Shown in pieces: positions 31,564 through 36,073 of a DNA stretch of 36,073 nt. Source of the DNA: an uncultured Lachnospiraceae bacterium (GTDB lineage: Bacteria > Bacillota > Clostridia > Lachnospirales > Lachnospiraceae); assembly GCA_946544235.1 (NCBI GenBank), contig CAMNMC010000098.1, positions 1 through 36,073 of the forward strand. The letters run 5' to 3'. The notes beneath the pieces are model-generated. The model was given only the letters and a program-made list of their open reading frames with translations, was not told the origin of the DNA and ran no database searches. Position numbers and translations under genes: made by a program. Positions within the stretch are counted from its first letter, which is position 1; each line of letters opens with the position of its first letter.

Positions 31564-33606
31564 ATGAGTAAAGAACGATCTCTAAAGCGTGAAATTAAAT
31601 ATCTTCTGATAGTTCCGATGATACTCGCACTGCTTCTTCTGGCAGTTGTATTTATCACGATGGGTGTCGGAAGCAAGGAAAGCTATATCGCAATAGGCAT
31701 CATACTTTTGTATGCCCTGATCGTGACCATAGCTTATCTGAAGCTGCGGCCGATGCTTAACGCAACGCTTGTGGATTATGCGCTTGAGCAGGGGAAGATA
31801 CAGAAGGAACTCCTCAAGAATCTTGCGGTTCCTTATGCGATACTGGATACTTCGGGAAGGATACTCTGGGCCAACAGGATGTTCAGACATGGCATCTGCA
31901 ATGGCGAGAAGCATGTAAAAAAGCGTATCGAGTATTATCTTCCGGAGCTGACGGATGATATATTTAACGGCGTTGATGACATCTCGATGGAGATATCGCA
32001 GGGGGACAAGATATACGAGGCAGTCATCAAGAAGGTGGATCTTACAAGGGTTTTCAATAAGGAAGCCGAGGAGAGAAAGAGCGACGACATAGTTATCGCA
32101 TTTTATCTCTTTGATAAGACCGATCTTAAGAGATATATGCAGGAAAATGCAGACCAGAAGCTGATCGCGGGACTTCTTTACATCGATAATTACGATGAAG
32201 TTATGGACAGTACCGAAGAGGTTAAGCATTCGATCCTGAACGCACTTGTAGACCGCAAGATCAACATGTATCTTGCAAATATAGATGCGATCACCAAGAG
32301 GCTTGAGAATGATAAATATTTCTTCGTTTTCAGGCAGAAATATATGCAGACTCTGAAGGATGACAAGTTCTCGCTGATTGACGAGATCAAGAATATCAAC
32401 GTCGGCAACGAGATACCGGTTACTCTCAGTATGGGTATCGGTTCGGGAACCGATTCCTTTGCGGATTGTTATGAATATGCCAAGGTTGCTATCGGCCTTG
32501 CTCTCGGACGTGGCGGTGATCAGGTTGCTGTAAAATACGGTGATAAGGTTACCTATTTCGGCGGCAAGAGCGCCGGAACCGAGAAGACAACGAGAGTTAA
32601 GGCGAGAGTTAAGGCTCAGGCCTTCGAAGAACTTCTGGCAAGCAAGGACAAGGTTATCATCATGGCTCATCAGAGACCGGATGCGGATGCTTTCGGTTCT
32701 GCGGTGGGTATTTACAGACTTGTTACGACTCTCGGCAAGAAGGGCTATATCGTATTAAATGAGGTTACCTCTGCGATAAGACCTGTTGTAAACAGCTTTA
32801 AGACAGGCGGTGCCTATAACGACCTGCTTATTTCAAGCCAGCAGGCGATAAATATGGTGGATGATGACACCATGCTTGTGGTCTGTGACGTTAACAGACC
32901 TAGCATCACGGAGTGCGAGGAGCTTATAAACCTCTGCAAGACCGTGGTTGTATTTGACCATCACAGGCAGTCAAATGAGGCGATAACCAATGCGACTCTT
33001 TCTTATATCGAGCCGTTTGCCTCTTCGGCATGTGAGATGATCACGGAAATGTTCCAGTATATCAGCGTTAAACCAAGAATGAAATCGGTTGAGGCTGATG
33101 CAATGTACGCCGGAATACTTATAGATACAGATAATTTCCTTAACAAGACAGGCGTTCGTACATTTGAGGCGGCTTCTTACCTCAGAAAGAATGGTGCAGA
33201 TGTTGTCAGAGTGAGGAAGATGTTCAGAAGCGGCATAGAGGAGCTGAAGGAGAGAGCTCAGGGTATCAGCAATGCTGAGGTTTTCATGAATGTATTTGCC
33301 CTGTCCTTTATCATTGCAGATCCGAATTCGACTGAGGCACCGACGGTTCCGGTTGCCAAGGTTGCAAATGAACTCCTGAACGTTGAGGGTATCAAGGCAT
33401 CCTTCGTAGTGACCGAGGCGAACGGCACGCTTTATGTTTCCGCAAGAAGCATCGGCGATGTCAATGTTCAGATAGTTATGGAACGCTTCGGCGGCGGAGG
33501 CCATGCAAATATAGCGGGAGTGCAGCTGAAAAATGTAGATAAGGACGACTTCTTCGCAGAGCTAAGGAGTGTGCTTTCGGAGATGTACGCGGAAGGAGAT
33601 ATTTAA
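31564..33606 (+). CDS. gdpP: Cyclic-di-AMP phosphodiesterase GdpP
   Basis: This membrane protein hydrolyses c-di-AMP and so affects cell wall and potassium balance. Two N-terminal helices (about 12-35 and 40-60) are followed by a PAS domain (about 80-190), a degenerate GGDEF domain (about 195-335) and a DHH/DHHA1 phosphodiesterase. The DHH motifs are H369, D373 and D375 in MAHQRPDADAFG, VVCDVNRPS, VFDHHRQSN and GGGGHANIAG. The length of 680 residues matches the family. The rplI start codon directly follows its stop codon. The ribosome binding site (AAAAGG) sits only two bases from the ATG, which is unusually tight. Confidence 0.96.
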   Translation: MSKERSLKREIKYLLIVPMILALLLLAVVFITMGVGSKESYIAIGIILLYALIVTIAYLKLRPMLNATLVDYALEQGKIQKELLKNLAVPYAILDTSGRILWANRMFRHGICNGEKHVKKRIEYYLPELTDDIFNGVDDISMEISQGDKIYEAVIKKVDLTRVFNKEAEERKSDDIVIAFYLFDKTDLKRYMQENADQKLIAGLLYIDNYDEVMDSTEEVKHSILNALVDRKINMYLANIDAITKRLENDKYFFVFRQKYMQTLKDDKFSLIDEIKNINVGNEIPVTLSMGIGSGTDSFADCYEYAKVAIGLALGRGGDQVAVKYGDKVTYFGGKSAGTEKTTRVKARVKAQAFEELLASKDKVIIMAHQRPDADAFGSAVGIYRLVTTLGKKGYIVLNEVTSAIRPVVNSFKTGGAYNDLLISSQQAINMVDDDTMLVVCDVNRPSITECEELINLCKTVVVFDHHRQSNEAITNATLSYIEPFASSACEMITEMFQYISVKPRMKSVEADAMYAGILIDTDNFLNKTGVRTFEAASYLRKNGADVVRVRKMFRSGIEELKERAQGISNAEVFMNVFALSFIIADPNSTEAPTVPVAKVANELLNVEGIKASFVVTEANGTLYVSARSIGDVNVQIVMERFGGGGHANIAGVQLKNVDKDDFFAELRSVLSEMYAEGDI

Positions 33607-34053
33607 ATGAAAGTTATACTTATACAGGACGTTAAGAGTCTCGGTAAGAAGGGACAGATAGTTGAGATAAATGATGGTTATGCGAGAAATTTCGTGCTTC
33701 CTAAGAAGCTCGGAGTTGAAGCTACACCTAAGAATCTTAACGATCTTAAGCTTAAGAAGCAGAATGACGAGAAGGTTGCTGCAGAGAATCTGGCTGAGGC
33801 TAAGGCTATGGCTGAGAAGCTTGCAGGTCTTACTGTTAAGACGGCTGTAAAGGTCGGTGAAGGCGGCAAGACCTTTGGTTCGGTTTCTTCAAAGGAAATC
33901 TCTGAGGAGCTTGAGAAGCAGTATAACGTGAAGATTGACAAGAAGAAGATTGTTGTTAAGGATCCTATCAAGGCTGTAGGAAGCTATACGGTTGCTGTTA
34001 AGCTTCATCCTGAGGTTACTGGTGAGCTGAAGGTAACTGTTGCAGGTATTTGA
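33607..34053 (+). CDS. rplI: 50S ribosomal protein L9
   Basis: This 148-residue large-subunit ribosomal protein has the N-terminal rRNA-binding domain [20 protein letters not shown], the diagnostic [17 protein letters not shown], a long central helix and a C-terminal domain with [11 protein letters not shown]. It starts at the base after the gdpP stop, with a GGAAGGAG ribosome binding site inside gdpP, so the two are translationally coupled. dnaB follows after 16 bases, the common Firmicutes order. Confidence 0.98.
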   Translation: MKVILIQDVKSLGKKGQIVEINDGYARNFVLPKKLGVEATPKNLNDLKLKKQNDEKVAAENLAEAKAMAEKLAGLTVKTAVKVGEGGKTFGSVSSKEISEELEKQYNVKIDKKKIVVKDPIKAVGSYTVAVKLHPEVTGELKVTVAGI

Positions 34054-34069
34054 TAATCAGGTAAGAAAT

Positions 34070-35740
34070 ATGAGTGATAACGAGATGTTTCAGGATGAAA
34101 CATATGAAAATATAGGATATGTAGATGTAAACGCTGTTTTTAATGACAGTGTTTCTTCTGATGCGGCTGACTCTGCAGGAACTGCTGAGATGACTTATTC
34201 GGCTGACGGAGGAGCTGCTGATGCGGTTTATTCATCTGCCGGGAGCGCTTATGATCAGTATGCTATGGACGAGGCGGACGGCTCAGACAATGCAGATACG
34301 TTGGGAGCAGGTGCATCATATTCGGGAGAAACCGGATATTCAGGAGCATCGTCATATAGAGGGGCGGGAGGCGCAAAAGGCGGTCAGGCCGGCAGAAACA
34401 GACAGAGTACCGGTACATCGGTAGTCAGGAAGGTCCTTCCTCATGATACAAATGCCGAGAAGGCAGTTGTTGGTTCCATGATGATGGACAGGGAGGCAAT
34501 CACCGATATTGCAGATCTCCTGCTTCCTGAGGATTTTTACAATGCATCTTATGGAGTAATATTTGAGACTATCTGTGAGCTTTATCAGGGCAAGAGGATG
34601 GTGGATATCGTTACTTTGATGGATGGGCTGAAGAAGAAAAACATCCCCGAAGAGATCAATAACGTAAGCTTCCTCGGTGATATAATCAATTCGGTTCCTA
34701 CGACCGTAAATGCCAAGCAGTATGCGGAGATCGTAAGGGATAAGGCTATTCTCAGAAGGCTGATAAAGCTTTCTGATGATATTTCAACGGACTGCTATCA
34801 GCAGCAGGATTCTGTTGAAAATATACTTGAACGTGCTGAGCAGGATGTATTTCGTCTTGCACAGACCAGAAACGGCTATAATGATTTTGCAGGAATGAGC
34901 AGTATCGTTCTTGAGGTTATAGACGGAGTTGACAAGGCGGCGAGAAATAAGGGCAAGATCAACGGACTTTCGACAGGCTTTATCGATCTTGACGAGAAGC
35001 TGACCGGACTTCATGGCGGCGAGCTTATTATAGTTGCAGCCAGACCTTCAATGGGTAAGACCGCTCTGGTGCTGAATATAGCACATAGTGTTGCGGTAAA
35101 GCAGCATATACCGGTGCTTTTCTTCTCACTTGAAATGGGTAAGAAGGAGCTGGGTGACAGAGTTGTTGCCCAGGATGCCATGATAGATGCCAAGGCGATG
35201 AAAACAGGTGATCTGGCCGATGAGGACTGGGTCAAACTTGCCGAAAGCGTCGGGGTTGTTGGAGATGCACCTCTTTTCGTAGATGATAATTCAGCGGTTA
35301 CGGTAGCTGAGATGCGTTCAAAATGCAGAAAATTCAAGCAGAAGAACGGCCTCGGGCTTATCATAATCGACTATCTGCAGCTGATGACTCCAAACCGTGC
35401 GGTTGAGTCACGTCAGCAGTTTATTTCCGATGTGTCAAGATCCCTCAAGGGTCTTGCAAGAGAGCTGAATGTTCCGATCATCGCACTTTCACAGTTGAAT
35501 CGTGCGGTTGACTCGAGAACGGATCACAGACCGGTGCTTGCCGACCTGCGTGAGTCCGGTGCCATCGAGCAGGATGCGGACGTTGTAATGTTCATCTACA
35601 GGGATGAATTCTACAACCCTGAGACCGAAAAACCGGGCATAGCAGAGATCATCGTGGCTAAGCAGAGAGCCGGTTCTACGGGTAAGGTTGAGCTTATCTG
35701 GCAGGGTAAATATACAAGATTCGCGAACTGTGCGAGATAG
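34070..35740 (+). CDS. dnaB: Replicative DNA helicase with a long N-terminal extension
   Basis: This hexameric helicase unwinds DNA at the replication fork. The canonical protein begins near residue 118 (RKVLPHDTNAEKAVVGSMM), with Walker A ARPSMGKT (324-331), Walker B IIIDYLQLM and the C-terminal AKQRAGSTGKVEL region. The total is 556 residues against about 440-450 for typical members. The excess is an N-terminal stretch rich in Asp, Ala, Gly, Ser and Tyr, probably disordered. The ATG at 34070 follows AGGTAAG. The frame is open back to 34040 inside rplI, but a start there has no site. Codon use and frame continue smoothly, so the extension looks real and translated. Confidence 0.96.
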   Translation: MSDNEMFQDETYENIGYVDVNAVFNDSVSSDAADSAGTAEMTYSADGGAADAVYSSAGSAYDQYAMDEADGSDNADTLGAGASYSGETGYSGASSYRGAGGAKGGQAGRNRQSTGTSVVRKVLPHDTNAEKAVVGSMMMDREAITDIADLLLPEDFYNASYGVIFETICELYQGKRMVDIVTLMDGLKKKNIPEEINNVSFLGDIINSVPTTVNAKQYAEIVRDKAILRRLIKLSDDISTDCYQQQDSVENILERAEQDVFRLAQTRNGYNDFAGMSSIVLEVIDGVDKAARNKGKINGLSTGFIDLDEKLTGLHGGELIIVAARPSMGKTALVLNIAHSVAVKQHIPVLFFSLEMGKKELGDRVVAQDAMIDAKAMKTGDLADEDWVKLAESVGVVGDAPLFVDDNSAVTVAEMRSKCRKFKQKNGLGLIIIDYLQLMTPNRAVESRQQFISDVSRSLKGLARELNVPIIALSQLNRAVDSRTDHRPVLADLRESGAIEQDADVVMFIYRDEFYNPETEKPGIAEIIVAKQRAGSTGKVELIWQGKYTRFANCAR

Positions 35741-35788
35741 TTTTTTCGGAATAATACATATTGGTTATGAATTATGAATTTATACATG

Positions 35789-35832
35789 GCGGTTATGATT
35801 TTGAGGAATCAATCTTATAACCGCTATTTTTT
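35789..35832 (+). terminator. Terminator of the gdpP-rplI-dnaB group
   Basis: GCGGTTAT (35789-35796) pairs with ATAACCGC (35817-35824), followed by TATTTTTTG. It lies about 50 bases after the dnaB stop. Confidence 0.75.
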
Positions 35833-36073
35833 GTTGTGCATTTAATGACGATAAAAAATATTGGCGAGAAATGGACGTTTGACTGTATTATTCAATGATA
35901 ATGTGTTAAAATTACAAACAGGAATGCTCTTTTAAAGGGATTTTTGGAGATTATATATGACACGGATCAATTCGTGATCGATCGATAGTGTCAAATGATC
36001 TATGAAAACTTAGGTTTTCGTAATCGATACACTTCCAAAAGAATAATTAAGGGGAAAGCACCTGTTTGGATGC
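35833..36073 (+). other. Structured leader region of a gene that continues outside the window
   Basis: No long gene lies here. GGAG (35946-35949) precedes a six-codon frame, MTRINS and stop (35957-35977). Over it, TGACAC (35958-35963) pairs with GTGTCA (35988-35993), with an inner GATCA/TGATC pair. A second hairpin, GAAAAC (36004-36009) with GTTTTC (36014-36019), follows. AAGGGG (36049-36054) near the right edge looks like the ribosome binding site of the next gene, whose start (TTG 36066 or ATG 36070) is at the limit of the window. Confidence 0.4.

Overview
The window looks like a chromosomal segment from a low-to-moderate GC Firmicute, most likely a Lachnospiraceae member close to Butyrivibrio or Pseudobutyrivibrio. 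The reasons are strong AGGAGG-type ribosome binding sites, T-box control of trp genes, the order gdpP-rplI-dnaB, and a three-gene operon that I recall as the DUF5717/DUF5716 families of Lachnospiraceae. All assignments come from reading the sequence and from family knowledge; no database search was run.

Layout. Positions 1-960 hold the C-terminal tail of a membrane-anchored protein, its terminator, a 43-residue membrane protein on the minus strand, a promoter followed by an unassigned hairpin, and a 24-codon remnant resembling the start of a DUF1508 protein. Positions 973-5910 hold a two-component system (OmpR-type regulator and a histidine kinase with almost no extracellular domain) followed by two ABC ATPases and one ABC-2 permease. 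This arrangement suggests envelope-stress or peptide-antibiotic defence. Positions 5976-14100 hold a complete tryptophan operon, trpEGDCFBA, behind a consensus promoter and a tryptophan T-box leader, closed by a strong terminator.

Positions 14142-16624 form a separate unit. A near-consensus promoter drives an RNA that folds as a circularly permuted tRNA: the T arm comes first, the acceptor stem is closed by a UUU loop, the D arm follows, and the ends leave through the anticodon-stem position. The RNA carries a GGUC.CGAUGGU element like the Ro60-binding strand of Y RNAs. Immediately downstream is a 680-residue protein with a C-terminal TerD-like domain and an alpha-helical N-terminal region that weakly resembles the TROVE fold. 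This YrlA-like RNA plus TerD protein is the best candidate for an undescribed system.

Positions 16734-21089 hold a cytoplasmic TIM-barrel glycoside-hydrolase-like protein, a sialate O-acetylesterase-like enzyme and an isolated type IV prepilin-like protein. A HisC/CobD-like aminotransferase lies on the minus strand. Positions 22298-28700 hold the uncharacterised operon: a 1338-residue protein with beta-sandwich and helical-repeat regions, a degenerate actin/Hsp70-fold protein, and a TPR-like protein. A 135-base, strongly palindromic spacer separates the first two genes. The end carries housekeeping genes valS, gdpP (c-di-AMP phosphodiesterase), rplI and dnaB (with a long low-complexity N-terminal extension), a terminator, and the leader of a gene that continues outside the window.
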